DNA from: Massilia sp. Root418
GTDB lineage: Bacteria > Pseudomonadota > Gammaproteobacteria > Burkholderiales > Burkholderiaceae_D
Length of the DNA stretch: 64,000 bases
Reading direction: 5' to 3'
NCBI RefSeq assembly: GCF_001425265.1
Contig: NZ_LMEC01000020.1
Location: 1,198,308-1,262,307 of the forward strand
Part shown: piece by piece, positions 8,247 to 15,555 of the stretch
Position numbering within the stretch: position 1 is the first letter of the stretch
Layout of the letters: each line of letters begins with the position of its first letter
Made by a program: the position numbers and the translations under genes
The notes under the pieces: model-generated
The model's input: only the letters and a program-made list of their open reading frames with translations
What the model was told of the DNA's origin: nothing
Database searches by the model: none

Positions 8247-8549
8247 ATGCACTACGTACTGTTTTACGACTACTCGGCAGACTACATGGAACGCCGCGCG
8301 CAGTTCCGCGACGGCCACCTGAAACTGGCATGGGATTCGCACGCGCGCGGCGAACTGCAGCTGGGCGGCGTGCTGGCCGAGCCGGTCGACGGCGCCATGT
8401 TCTGGTTCAAGGCGGATTCGCCCGCCGTGGTGGAGGCCTTTGTCGCCGCCGATCCCTACGTGGCCAACGGCCTGGTGACGGGCTGGCGCATCCGCCCGTG
8501 GATGACGGTGGCCGGCGCCTTGGCCGACGCGCCTGTCCATCCGGCCTGA
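8247..8549 (+). CDS. YCII-like domain protein
   Basis: The start at 8247 follows GCGAGGACGC, and the 100-residue product begins MHYVLFYDYSADY. It has the small alpha/beta YCII fold pattern: a hydrophobic first strand, DGHLKLAWDSHARGELQLGG, then FWFKADSPAVVEAFVAADPYVANGLV and a closing RIRPW strand. YciI-type proteins are small cytosolic dimers related to muconolactone isomerases; their substrates are mostly unknown. TATGAT (8213-8218) may be its -10 box. It ends seven bases before the stop of the convergent PEP-CTERM gene. Confidence 0.82.
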   Translation: MHYVLFYDYSADYMERRAQFRDGHLKLAWDSHARGELQLGGVLAEPVDGAMFWFKADSPAVVEAFVAADPYVANGLVTGWRIRPWMTVAGALADAPVHPA

Positions 8550-8556
8550 ACGGCAG

Positions 8557-9084
8557 TCAGCGCGCGCCGCGGCGCAGCGCCAGCATGAGGATCAGGCCGC
8601 CCGCCAGCAACATGGCCCAGGCGGCCGGCTCGGGCACCGCGCTCAGGTACAGCACCACTTGCGTATTCTCGTCAAAGTACAGGCCTTGCCAGTTGACGTA
8701 CGCCACGTTGTTGCTGATGGAGACATTGGCGGGCGTAAAGCCCGGCATATTGGTTTGCCGGCCCAGCGCCGCGAAAGGCTGGAAGTCGTGGTCCAGGTTG
8801 GTAAGCGCGAAGCCGTTGAAGGCGCCGCCCAGCCACATGGCATTGGTGTTGAAGTTGCTGGCGATAACCTGGGTATCCGTCACCGTCAGGTCGAACACCC
8901 CGGCCACGTTGCTGAACAGGGCGCCGTTGGCGTCCACCAGCTGGGCCGCAAAGCTGCGGGTGGGGGTGTTCAGGTCAGGATAGAAATACTGCAGCGACAC
9001 CCGGTCGCCCAGGGTTCCCGCCGAGGCGCTGGCACCGCAGGCCAGCAGGAAAACACACAACGCGCGTTTCAATGAAATCCACAT
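8557..9084 (-). CDS. PEP-CTERM sorting domain protein
   Basis: The start (complement of 9082-9084) lies seven bases after AGGAGG and begins a signal peptide (MWISLKRALCVFLLACGASASA). The 175-residue protein ends with the tripartite sorting signal VPEP, a hydrophobic segment (AAWAMLLAGGLILMLAL) and the basic tail RRGAR, which is read by an exosortase. The body is a small beta-rich, Asn/Phe-rich domain of unknown function. Such proteins go to the cell surface or exopolysaccharide matrix in biofilm-forming proteobacteria. No exosortase gene is in the window. A possible but poor sigma-54-like element lies at 9130-9145; see the rejected list. Confidence 0.85.
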   Translation of the reverse strand: MWISLKRALCVFLLACGASASAGTLGDRVSLQYFYPDLNTPTRSFAAQLVDANGALFSNVAGVFDLTVTDTQVIASNFNTNAMWLGGAFNGFALTNLDHDFQPFAALGRQTNMPGFTPANVSISNNVAYVNWQGLYFDENTQVVLYLSAVPEPAAWAMLLAGGLILMLALRRGAR

Positions 9085-9228
9085 GGCCAGCCTCCTATGC
9101 AAAGGTGAACGCCATGTTATGCGGACTGAAGCGGGACCGGCGCCACCTTGCCTTATGGCCATGGCTCTGCTACCGTTGCGGCGCTGCACAATAGCTGCGC
9201 AATAATTAGATCACCATCCGGATTTCCC

Positions 9229-10143
9229 ATGCAGCCCACTGCACTGTCAAGCGAACAGATCGCGTCTGTCCTCAAAGCCCTGCCCGACCCGGCCTTCCTG
9301 CTTACCCGCAGCGGCCGCTACGCGGCCATCTTCGGCGGCGCCGACGTGCGCTATTACGATGAGATCGGCTTCCTGGCCGGGAAAACCATGAGCGGCCTGC
9401 TGGTGCCGGCCAAGGCCGAATGGTTCCTGGCCGAGATCCACAAGGCGCTGGCCACGCGCAGTTTGCACGTGGTGGAGTATGGCCTGGATAGCGAAGACAT
9501 TCTGGAGATGGAGGGCAAGCAGCCGCTCAAGGCCAGCTGGTTCGAGGGCCGGGTGCAGGCGCTGGACTTCCAGGTGGACGGCGAAGACGCGGTGCTGTGG
9601 GTGGCCAGCAATATCACGGCACGCCACCAGCTGGAAGCGCAGCTGCGCCTGCACAGCGAAAGCGACGAGCTGTCCGGCCTGTACAACCGGCGCAAGCTGA
9701 TGGGCACCATGGCCGAGCACTACCAGGTGTTCCTGCGCTACCGCACGCCGACCGCGCTGCTGATTTTCGATATCGACCACTTCAAGAACATCAACGACCA
9801 GTTCGGCCACCTGTTCGGCGACAAGGCCATCCGCGCCGCCGCCGACGTGTGCCGCGACGAATTGCGCAGCACCGACTTCCCGGCCCGCCTCGGCGGGGAC
9901 GAGTTCGTGGTGCTGATGCCGCACACCAGCTGCGAGCAGGCCGCGCCCATCGCCGAACGGCTGCGCCTGCGCGTGGCCGAAGCGCTGCTGCGGCTGGGCG
10001 CCATCGGCGGCGGCGGCACCATCAGCGGCGGTCTGAGTGAATTCTTGCCTGGCGACAGCCACGCAGAAGACGCGCTCAAACGTGCGGACGACGCACTGTA
10101 CCGCGCCAAGCGCGCCGGCCGGAACCGGATAGTAAGCGTATAG
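9229..10143 (+). CDS. Diguanylate cyclase with N-terminal PAS-like domain
   Basis: This 304-residue cytosolic protein has a PAS-like sensor domain (about 8-130; LKALPDPAFLLTRSGRYAAI at its start) and a GGDEF domain (about 145-303). The active site is an intact GGDEF at 222-226, and an inhibitory I-site RSTD (213-216) lies exactly five residues before it, so c-di-GMP synthesis with product inhibition is expected. NFDIDHF-type metal and substrate residues appear as LLIFDIDHFKNIND. There is no transmembrane segment or EAL domain. The ATG at 9229 was chosen because the homologous sensor domain begins there; no clear RBS is visible, and an upstream in-frame ATG at 9148 is possible. Confidence 0.93.
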   Translation: MQPTALSSEQIASVLKALPDPAFLLTRSGRYAAIFGGADVRYYDEIGFLAGKTMSGLLVPAKAEWFLAEIHKALATRSLHVVEYGLDSEDILEMEGKQPLKASWFEGRVQALDFQVDGEDAVLWVASNITARHQLEAQLRLHSESDELSGLYNRRKLMGTMAEHYQVFLRYRTPTALLIFDIDHFKNINDQFGHLFGDKAIRAAADVCRDELRSTDFPARLGGDEFVVLMPHTSCEQAAPIAERLRLRVAEALLRLGAIGGGGTISGGLSEFLPGDSHAEDALKRADDALYRAKRAGRNRIVSV

Positions 10144-10182
10144 TGGCTTCACACTGATAAGACTGCATGACAGGAGCTCGCC

Positions 10183-11070
10183 ATGAAATGGGAAGGCAAT
10201 CGCGAAAGCGACAACGTTGAAGACAGGCGCGGCGATGGTGGTGGCGGTGGCGGCGGCTTCGGCCTGGGCGGCCGCTCCATCGGCATCGGCACCGTGGTGC
10301 TGGCACTGATCGGCTCATACGTATTCGGCGTCAATCCCCTCACCATGCTGAACTTGCTCAGCGGCGGCGGCGGCGGTTCAGTCCCGGTACAGCAGCAAAC
10401 CCAGCATCCGACCGCGCCGCCCAGCGACCGGCAAGGCAAGTTCGTGTCGGTGGTGCTGGCCGATACCGAGGACGTGTGGACGGAACTGTTCCGCGCCAAG
10501 GGCGGCGACTACGTCAAGCCCACGCTGGTGCTGTTCAGCGGCAGCACGGCCACGGCCTGCGGCACCGGGCAGGCCGCCGTGGGGCCGTTCTATTGCCCCG
10601 GCGATCAGAAAGTGTATATCGACCTGAGCTTCTACCGCCTGATGCAGGAGCGCTTCAAGGTGAACGGCGAGTTCGCGCAAGCCTACGTGATCGCGCACGA
10701 AGTGGGCCACCACGTGCAGCACCTGAGCGGGATTTCGGACAAGGTGGACCAGCAGCGCCGCCGCGCTTCCGAACGGCAGGGCAATGCGCTGTCGGTGCGG
10801 CTGGAACTGCAGGCGGACTGCTTCGCCGGCGTGTGGGCCTACCACGCCAACCGCGCGCGCAGCATCCTGGAGCAGGGCGATGTGGAAACGGCGCTCAACG
10901 CCGCCACCGCCATCGGCGACGACGCGCTGCAACGCCAGTCCCAGGGCCACGTGGTGCCGGACTCGTTTACGCACGGCAGCTCGGAGCAGCGCGTGCGCTG
11001 GTTCAAGCGCGGCATTGAAAGCGGCGACACGGCGCGCTGCAATACTTTTGAGGCGGGGCAGCAGCTCTGA
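10183..11070 (+). CDS. ypfJ: YpfJ-type neutral zinc metallopeptidase family protein
   Basis: AGGAG lies seven bases before the ATG. The 295-residue protein has the family layout: a hydrophilic N-terminus MKWEGNRESDNVEDRR, a glycine-rich stretch, one transmembrane helix (about 36-58) and a periplasmic or extracytoplasmic domain. HEVGHHVQ (H172, E173, H176) is the zinc motif and the third ligand region is RLELQADCFAGVW. The family is conserved in proteobacteria, but its substrates are not established. Catalytic residues are intact. It follows the cyclase gene by 39 bp, so co-transcription is possible, though the functions are not obviously linked. Confidence 0.9.
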   Translation: MKWEGNRESDNVEDRRGDGGGGGGGFGLGGRSIGIGTVVLALIGSYVFGVNPLTMLNLLSGGGGGSVPVQQQTQHPTAPPSDRQGKFVSVVLADTEDVWTELFRAKGGDYVKPTLVLFSGSTATACGTGQAAVGPFYCPGDQKVYIDLSFYRLMQERFKVNGEFAQAYVIAHEVGHHVQHLSGISDKVDQQRRRASERQGNALSVRLELQADCFAGVWAYHANRARSILEQGDVETALNAATAIGDDALQRQSQGHVVPDSFTHGSSEQRVRWFKRGIESGDTARCNTFEAGQQL

Positions 11071-11107
11071 GCCCAAGCCCCAAGCCCCGGGCTGTGCGCC
11101 GCTGCTG

Positions 11108-11551
11108 CTATTGAAATGCCATCCGCAGCAGCCGGTCCTGCGCCGGCTGTCCGGCAATACTGCTGCCAGGCACCACCATCAGCAGTTCGCCGCCGACGTC
11201 GCCACGGCTGTTAATGTCAATGCGCACTTTCAGCTTCTGGTCCAGTGCCACGAAGGTATTGGGCGACACCGCCACGATCTGGTGCAAGCCCATCTCGCCC
11301 ACTTCGGCATACATGCGCGTGCCCAGCCGCTTCAGCACCAGCACCTGCCCGTTCGACAGCTCGTAGCCGCCCTTGAAGGCGCGGAAATCCGCCTCGTCCA
11401 TGAAGTGCCGCCGCGTCGGCGCGTCTATCCTCAGCTCGGGCGCCGGTATGGTCACCGTGTCGCCCTGCTGTTCGGTTTGGGCTACCGCCGGCAACCACGC
11501 CGCGCCCATGCTTACTGCTCCCAACAATGCCGCCAGTATTGAAGTTTTCAT
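11108..11551 (-). CDS. Secreted hypothetical protein
   Basis: The 147-residue product begins MKTSILAALLGAVSMGAAWL and is cleaved near AVAQ, so it is exported. The mature part is a compact beta-rich sequence (FKGGYELSNGQVLVLKRLGTRM; LHQIVAVSPNTFVALDQKLKVRI). Oxalobacteraceae carry many small proteins of this kind. I do not recognise a named family. The start at 11551 was chosen for the signal peptide; AGGG lies 12 bases upstream, which is weak. It is convergent with the YpfJ gene and is not obviously coupled to the LuxR gene upstream, 88 bp away. Confidence 0.65.
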   Translation of the reverse strand: MKTSILAALLGAVSMGAAWLPAVAQTEQQGDTVTIPAPELRIDAPTRRHFMDEADFRAFKGGYELSNGQVLVLKRLGTRMYAEVGEMGLHQIVAVSPNTFVALDQKLKVRIDINSRGDVGGELLMVVPGSSIAGQPAQDRLLRMAFQ

Positions 11552-11639
11552 GATAGGTACCATCCCTGTTTGCTGGATTATGACCCTGCCTGTGTACAGC
11601 AGGTCGAAGTCATTGTAGGCAGGCCGGCGTCCGCTGGCG

Positions 11640-12524
11640 TCATCCAACTGGATGAGGGGGCAACAAGGTGGCGGTGGAACCGTGGATCAGTGCGATCAGT
11701 TCGCCCTGCCGCCGCGTGGCGGTCTTGCCGTACACCCGGTGCAAATGCGTCTTGACGGTGTTCACGCTCACGCCGGTCGCCGCGGCGATGTCCTCCAGCG
11801 ACGCGCCCCCCGCGAGCGCGCGGCTCACGGCGGCTTCCGCCGGCGTCAGCTGGAACAGCTGCTGCAGCACCTCGGCGGAAGCGGTCACGGTTTCCGGATC
11901 GCGCGCCATGATGATGGCGCAAGGCGTCCCCTCCGCGCAGCCGCCGCCCAGCATGAACGGCGCCACGGACAGGGTCAGCGGCAGGTGGCCGCTGCGCGGC
12001 AGGCAAAGCGATTGCGGGGCTTGTGCCGGGCCGCTCAGCGTGTCCGGTTCCAGGCAGCGCACTGCGCGCCGCACCATGTGGGCCAGGGTCTGCGCGCCGC
12101 GCGAACCGCCTTGCGCAAGGCGGGCGCCGCGCAGCTGCAGCGGGGCCTCCGCGCCGAACAGGGTGCCTGCCGCGCCGTTCGCGTACAGCACCGTCAGTCC
12201 GGCATCCAGCAGCACCACGGCGGTGGCCAGCGCATCCAGCGCGGCCACGCTGCAGCGTTCCGCCATCTCGTTGTGCGCCAGGCGGCTGCGCAGCTGCTGC
12301 GCGCGCTCAAGATGGGGCAGGAAAGCGGTCAGCAAGCCATCGGAACGGCCGCCGCAGGCCACCACGCCGCCGGCGCCTGCCGGCTGCAGCAGCGCCGCCG
12401 CGTTGCTTGCGCCAAAAGCCGCGGCAACGTCGGCGCATACGCCGGGCCAATGGTCTTCGTGCAGGGCCGCGTCGTACAGGCGGCCGATCAAATCGTATTG
12501 CAACGCCAGTTCTTCCGCTCGCAT
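11640..12524 (-). CDS. LuxR-family transcriptional regulator
   Basis: The ATG (complement of 12522-12524) follows GGGGAGG by five bases. The 294-residue protein ends in a LuxR/NarL helix-turn-helix at about 225-285 (LTPAEAAVSRALAGGASLED, then GVSVNTVKTHLHRVYGKT). The first ~220 residues contain a PAS-like segment (ALATAVVLLDAGLTVLYANG) and have no receiver Asp pocket or typical autoinducer-binding domain. It therefore looks like a one-component regulator with an unknown ligand. It is divergent from the ECF41 sigma gene; the 170-bp gap holds two inverted repeats and could be controlled by either protein. Confidence 0.85.
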   Translation of the reverse strand: MRAEELALQYDLIGRLYDAALHEDHWPGVCADVAAAFGASNAAALLQPAGAGGVVACGGRSDGLLTAFLPHLERAQQLRSRLAHNEMAERCSVAALDALATAVVLLDAGLTVLYANGAAGTLFGAEAPLQLRGARLAQGGSRGAQTLAHMVRRAVRCLEPDTLSGPAQAPQSLCLPRSGHLPLTLSVAPFMLGGGCAEGTPCAIIMARDPETVTASAEVLQQLFQLTPAEAAVSRALAGGASLEDIAAATGVSVNTVKTHLHRVYGKTATRRQGELIALIHGSTATLLPPHPVG

Positions 12525-12617
12525 AGGACCTCCCCTACCACTGCAGCTATCAGCTTAGGACGCATCACCGGGAATAGCCATGTGAGAAGTGACATCCGGT
12601 ATTTTTTTCAATGATGT

Positions 12618-12671
12618 CCAGGACGGATTCCCCCGGCAAAACGTATATGTCGTCCTGGTGCATACTATGCA
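12618..12671. promoter_or_regulatory. Inverted repeats in the LuxR / ECF41 intergenic region
   Basis: CCAGGACG (12618-12625) has a perfect inverted copy CGTCCTGG (12651-12658), 25 bases apart. Directly after it lies the palindrome TGCATACTATGCA (12659-12671), whose end is 23 bases before the sigma gene start. No consensus ECF41 promoter (TGTCACA and CGTC elements) is visible apart from the CGTC in the right arm. The elements may be operators or an RNA hairpin in the 5' leader. Confidence 0.4.
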
Positions 12672-12694
12672 TTTTCACCATCTGCCGCTCTGCC

Positions 12695-13600
12695 ATGTCC
12701 ACCGCTGCCGCCACCCCCGCTACCGCCGTCACCGATTCCGCGCTGGCCTTCTCCAGCCTGCGACCGCGCCTGTTTGCCATTGCCTACCGCATGCTGGGCG
12801 TGCGCGCCGATGCGGAGGACGTGGTGCAGGACGCGTGGCTGCGCTGGGACGGCAGCGAGCAGGATGGCCTGCAATCGCCGGAAGCGTGGTTGGTCACCAT
12901 CGTTACCCGCCTGTCCATCGACCGCCTGCGCGCGGCTAAGGCGGAGCGCGAAAGCTACGCCGGCTGGTGGTTGCCGGAACCGCTGGTGGAAGTGGACGAG
13001 CGCACGCCGGAAACGCAGGCGGAAATGGCGGGCGAGCTGGGCGTGGCCTTCATGTGGGTGCTGGAGCGCCTGTCGCCGGACGAACGCGCCGCCTTCCTGC
13101 TGCGCCAGGTTTTCGACTATGACTACAGCGAAGTGGCCGAACTGCTGGGCAAGAGCGAAGCGGCCTGCCGCCAGATGGTGCACCGTGCGCAGGAACGGGT
13201 GCAGCAGGACCGCAAACGCTTCGGCGTGGACCAGGAAGCGCACCGCAGCCTGCTCGGCAAATTCCTGGACGCGGCGCGCACGGGCCAGGCGGCCGCCATC
13301 CAGGCGCTGCTCGCGGCCAACGTGGAACTGGTGAGCGATGGCGGCGGCAAGGTGCCGTCCTTCCCGCGCATCATCCACGGCATCGGCGCCGTTACGCGCC
13401 TGTTCTGCCGCACGCTGGACAAATTCCCCGGCCAGGTGGCATACCGCAACGCCCTGCTGAACGGCGAGCCGGGCCTGCTGCGATACATGGGCGGCCGGCT
13501 GGAATCGGCGCTGGCCTTCCATATCGTGGACAGCAGCATTGCCGGCATTTACGTGGTGCGCAACCCCGACAAGCTGGCCGGCGTGCCGCAGCAGCTCTGA
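12695..13600 (+). CDS. ECF41-type RNA polymerase sigma factor with SnoaL-like C-terminal domain (SigJ-like)
   Basis: The 301-residue protein has sigma region 2 (RLFAIAYRMLGVRADAEDVV) and region 4 (FDYDYSEVAELLGKSEAACR), then a C-terminal NTF2/SnoaL-like domain from about residue 185. The three ECF41 signature motifs are all present: WLPEP in the inter-region linker (WWLPEPLVE), DGGGK in the SnoaL domain (SDGGGKVPSF) and a terminal NPDKL. In ECF41 proteins the C-terminal domain regulates activity in place of an anti-sigma factor. The usual partner (carboxymuconolactone decarboxylase or oxidoreductase) is not adjacent. The ATG at 12695 was chosen because earlier in-frame ATGs add sequence unlike the family. 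Confidence 0.92.
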   Translation: MSTAAATPATAVTDSALAFSSLRPRLFAIAYRMLGVRADAEDVVQDAWLRWDGSEQDGLQSPEAWLVTIVTRLSIDRLRAAKAERESYAGWWLPEPLVEVDERTPETQAEMAGELGVAFMWVLERLSPDERAAFLLRQVFDYDYSEVAELLGKSEAACRQMVHRAQERVQQDRKRFGVDQEAHRSLLGKFLDAARTGQAAAIQALLAANVELVSDGGGKVPSFPRIIHGIGAVTRLFCRTLDKFPGQVAYRNALLNGEPGLLRYMGGRLESALAFHIVDSSIAGIYVVRNPDKLAGVPQQL

Positions 13601-13650
13601 TCCCTGCCATACCACTTTAAATCCAGTTCGGATTGGTACTCACGAAATAA

Positions 13651-13676
13651 CAGAATGTCTCATTTGAGACATTCTG
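13651..13676. promoter_or_regulatory. Perfect 12+2+12 inverted repeat upstream of chitinase cluster
   Basis: CAGAATGTCTCA (13651-13662), TT, and the exact reverse complement TGAGACATTCTG (13665-13676). It is 50 bp after the sigma gene stop and about 200 bp before the first chitinase. There is no T-run on the plus strand, so it is a poor terminator for the sigma gene. The TGTCTCA/TGAGACA half-sites fit a dimeric regulator site. Which protein binds is not known. Confidence 0.5.
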
Positions 13677-13775
13677 CCCTTCCGCTATGGCGCGCGATAT
13701 GCGTCGGCGCTGGATTTCCGTCCGCTGGCGTATTTCAAAACTGCAACTGGTCTTAGATTGGCAGTAATTGTCAAA

Positions 13776-13793
13776 ACCACTTGACTACCACTT
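13776..13793. promoter_or_regulatory. ACCACTT direct repeat, 11-bp spacing, over candidate -35
   Basis: ACCACTT occurs at 13776-13782 and 13787-13793, 11 bp apart. TTGACT (13781-13786), a possible -35 box, lies between and overlaps the copies; CATTCT follows at 17-bp spacing (13804-13809) as a weak -10. This is the layout of a response-regulator or winged-helix activated promoter for the chitinase cluster. Confidence 0.35.
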
Positions 13794-13805
13794 TTCATGC
13801 TCGCA

Positions 13806-13849
13806 TTCTGGTCCCTGGCTACGCAAAAAAGCCGGGGACACATCCAGAA
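13806..13849 (+). ncRNA. Structured leader hairpin upstream of the first chitinase
   Basis: GTCCCTGGCT (13811-13820) pairs with AGCCGGGGAC (13830-13839), ten pairs with one G-T, around a nine-base loop ACGCAAAAA. An outer five-pair stem TTCTG/CAGAA (13806-13810 with 13845-13849) is offset by a five-base bulge. The structure ends 14 bases before the Shine-Dalgarno of the chitinase gene. It could be a regulatory or mRNA-stabilising leader; no T-tract follows, so it is not a terminator. Confidence 0.4.
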
Positions 13850-13874
13850 ATAAAACCTAGACCAAGGAGCATGT

Positions 13875-15551
13875 ATGGGCAACGCGATGAAGGCAAACAG
13901 CCTGCTAGTCGGGCTGTTAGGCAGTATGCTGGCCGCCTGCGGCGGCGACGGCAACCAGGCAGCACAACCGCAGGCCATGCGCCTGCTCGCCATGGCGGCG
14001 GCGGACACCGGCTGCCCCGCATGGGACGCAGGCGCGATCTACACCGTGGGCATGTGCGTCACCTACAACGGCGCCACCTACAAGGCCAAGTGGTGGACCC
14101 AGAACAACGTGCCGGGCACGGAGCAATGGGGGCCGTGGGAACTGCAAGCCTCCACGCCAACTCCGACGCCGACGCCGACGCCAACTCCCACCCCTACTCC
14201 AACTCCAACTCCAACTCCCACTCCCACTCCAACTCCGACTCCAACGCCAACGCCGGCCGGCCGTGAAATCGGCTCCTACTTCGCCCAGTGGGGCGTGTAC
14301 GGACGCGGCTACGAAGTGGCCGACATCCACACCACCAAGACCCCGGTCAACGGCGTGCAGACCAGCATCGCCGACCAGCTCACCTTCATCAACTACGCCT
14401 TCGGCAACGTCTACCAAAAGAACGGCGGCTACGAATGCGACATGGTGACGCGCGCCGAAACCGGCAACGAGAACCCTACTTCACCCGCAGCAGGCACCGG
14501 CGGCGACGCCTACGCCGACTACCAGCGCCAGCCCGCCCGCACCGTCAACGGCCAGTCCGTGCCGTGGGACGCCAAACTGTCCGGCAACTTCCTGCAACTG
14601 AAGCTGCTGAAGGCGCAGCATCCGAATCTGAAAGTATTCATTTCGCTGGGCGGCTGGAGCTGGTCCAAATTCTTCTCGGCCGCCGCCAAGACCGACGCGC
14701 TGCGCAAGCAGCTTGCCAAGTCCTGCGTGAAGATGTTCATCGCCGGCGACCTGCCGGTACAGGATGGGCGCGGCGGCCCCGGCTCCGCCAAGGGCGTGTT
14801 CGACGGCATCGACATCGACTGGGAATACCCGGGCGGCGGCGGCCAGCCCTACAACACCTTCGATGCGGTGAACGACAAGCACAACTTCACCCTGCTGATG
14901 GCCGAATTCCGCGCGCAGCTGGACGCGCAAGGCGCCATCGACGGCAAGCGCTACCCGCTCACCGCAGCAGTGGGCGCCGGCGCGGACAAGATCGCCCAGA
15001 CCGAGCCTGCCCAGTACGGCCAGTACATGGACTGGATCAACCTGATGACCTACGACTTCCACGGCGCCTGGGAAAGCACCACCAACTTCCATTCCCCGCT
15101 GTTCCACGATCCGGCCGATCCATCGACCGGCAACGTCGCCAAGTACAACGCGCACGACGCCATCACGGCGCTGGTGGCGGCCGGCATGCCGAAGAATAAG
15201 ATCCTGCTCGGCGTGCCCTTCTACGGCCGTGGTTGGAAAGGCGTGGCCGCCGGCCCGAACGGCAACGGCCTGTACCAGTCCGCCGCCGGCGGCGCACCAG
15301 GCGCCTATGAAACCGGCATCGAGGACTACAAGGTGCTGATCGCCAAGGCCGGCCAGCGCTGGACCCACCCGGTCACCAAGCAGCTGTACCTGTACACCAC
15401 CACCGGCGAATGGTGGAGCTACGACGACCCGGCCGTCATCAGCACCAAGATGAAGTACGTGCGCGATGAAGGCCTGCGCGGCGCCTTCTCCTGGGAGCTG
15501 GACGGCGACGCCAGCGGCGCCCTGACCAGCGAAGTGTGGAAAGGAAGGTAA
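13875..15551 (+). CDS. GH18 chitinase, lipoprotein with CBM5/12 module
   Basis: AAGGAG (13864-13869) lies five bases before the ATG. The 558-residue protein has a lipoprotein signal with lipobox LAAC (Cys22), a CBM5/12 chitin-binding module (about 46-92; CPAWDAGAIYTVGMCVTY, KWWTQNNVPGTEQWGPWEL) and a Thr-Pro linker (about 94-125). The GH18 barrel (127-555) has the motif FDGIDIDWEYP with catalytic Glu317, and MTYDFHGAW carries the conserved Tyr-Asp pair. It should cut chitin internally by substrate-assisted retention while tethered to a membrane, probably at the cell surface. It is the first gene of the chitinase cluster; the next gene starts four bases after its stop. Confidence 0.96.
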   Translation: MGNAMKANSLLVGLLGSMLAACGGDGNQAAQPQAMRLLAMAAADTGCPAWDAGAIYTVGMCVTYNGATYKAKWWTQNNVPGTEQWGPWELQASTPTPTPTPTPTPTPTPTPTPTPTPTPTPTPTPTPAGREIGSYFAQWGVYGRGYEVADIHTTKTPVNGVQTSIADQLTFINYAFGNVYQKNGGYECDMVTRAETGNENPTSPAAGTGGDAYADYQRQPARTVNGQSVPWDAKLSGNFLQLKLLKAQHPNLKVFISLGGWSWSKFFSAAAKTDALRKQLAKSCVKMFIAGDLPVQDGRGGPGSAKGVFDGIDIDWEYPGGGGQPYNTFDAVNDKHNFTLLMAEFRAQLDAQGAIDGKRYPLTAAVGAGADKIAQTEPAQYGQYMDWINLMTYDFHGAWESTTNFHSPLFHDPADPSTGNVAKYNAHDAITALVAAGMPKNKILLGVPFYGRGWKGVAAGPNGNGLYQSAAGGAPGAYETGIEDYKVLIAKAGQRWTHPVTKQLYLYTTTGEWWSYDDPAVISTKMKYVRDEGLRGAFSWELDGDASGALTSEVWKGR

Positions 15552-15555
15552 GCCC

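Noticed and set aside
9130..9145. Sigma-54-like element before the PEP-CTERM gene at 8557-9084 (minus strand).
   Set aside because: Spacing GG-N10-GC is right but the -12 TT and much of the -24 box are missing. PEP-CTERM genes in some species are RpoN-controlled, so it is worth a look in alignments, but sequence alone does not support it.
12565..12780. Short minus-strand open frame of 71 codons across the LuxR/ECF41 intergenic region.
   Set aside because: It overlaps the start of the sigma gene, has no RBS and resembles no family; the palindromes explain the region better.
13688..13702. Weak sigma-54 element just after the palindrome before the chitinase cluster.
   Set aside because: GG and GC are correctly spaced, but most flanking consensus bases are absent; mentioned only as a possibility in the palindrome finding.
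14154..14256. Short repeat tract in the chitinase gene as a possible CRISPR array.
   Set aside because: It is a coding Thr-Pro linker made of contiguous 6-bp units with no spacers.
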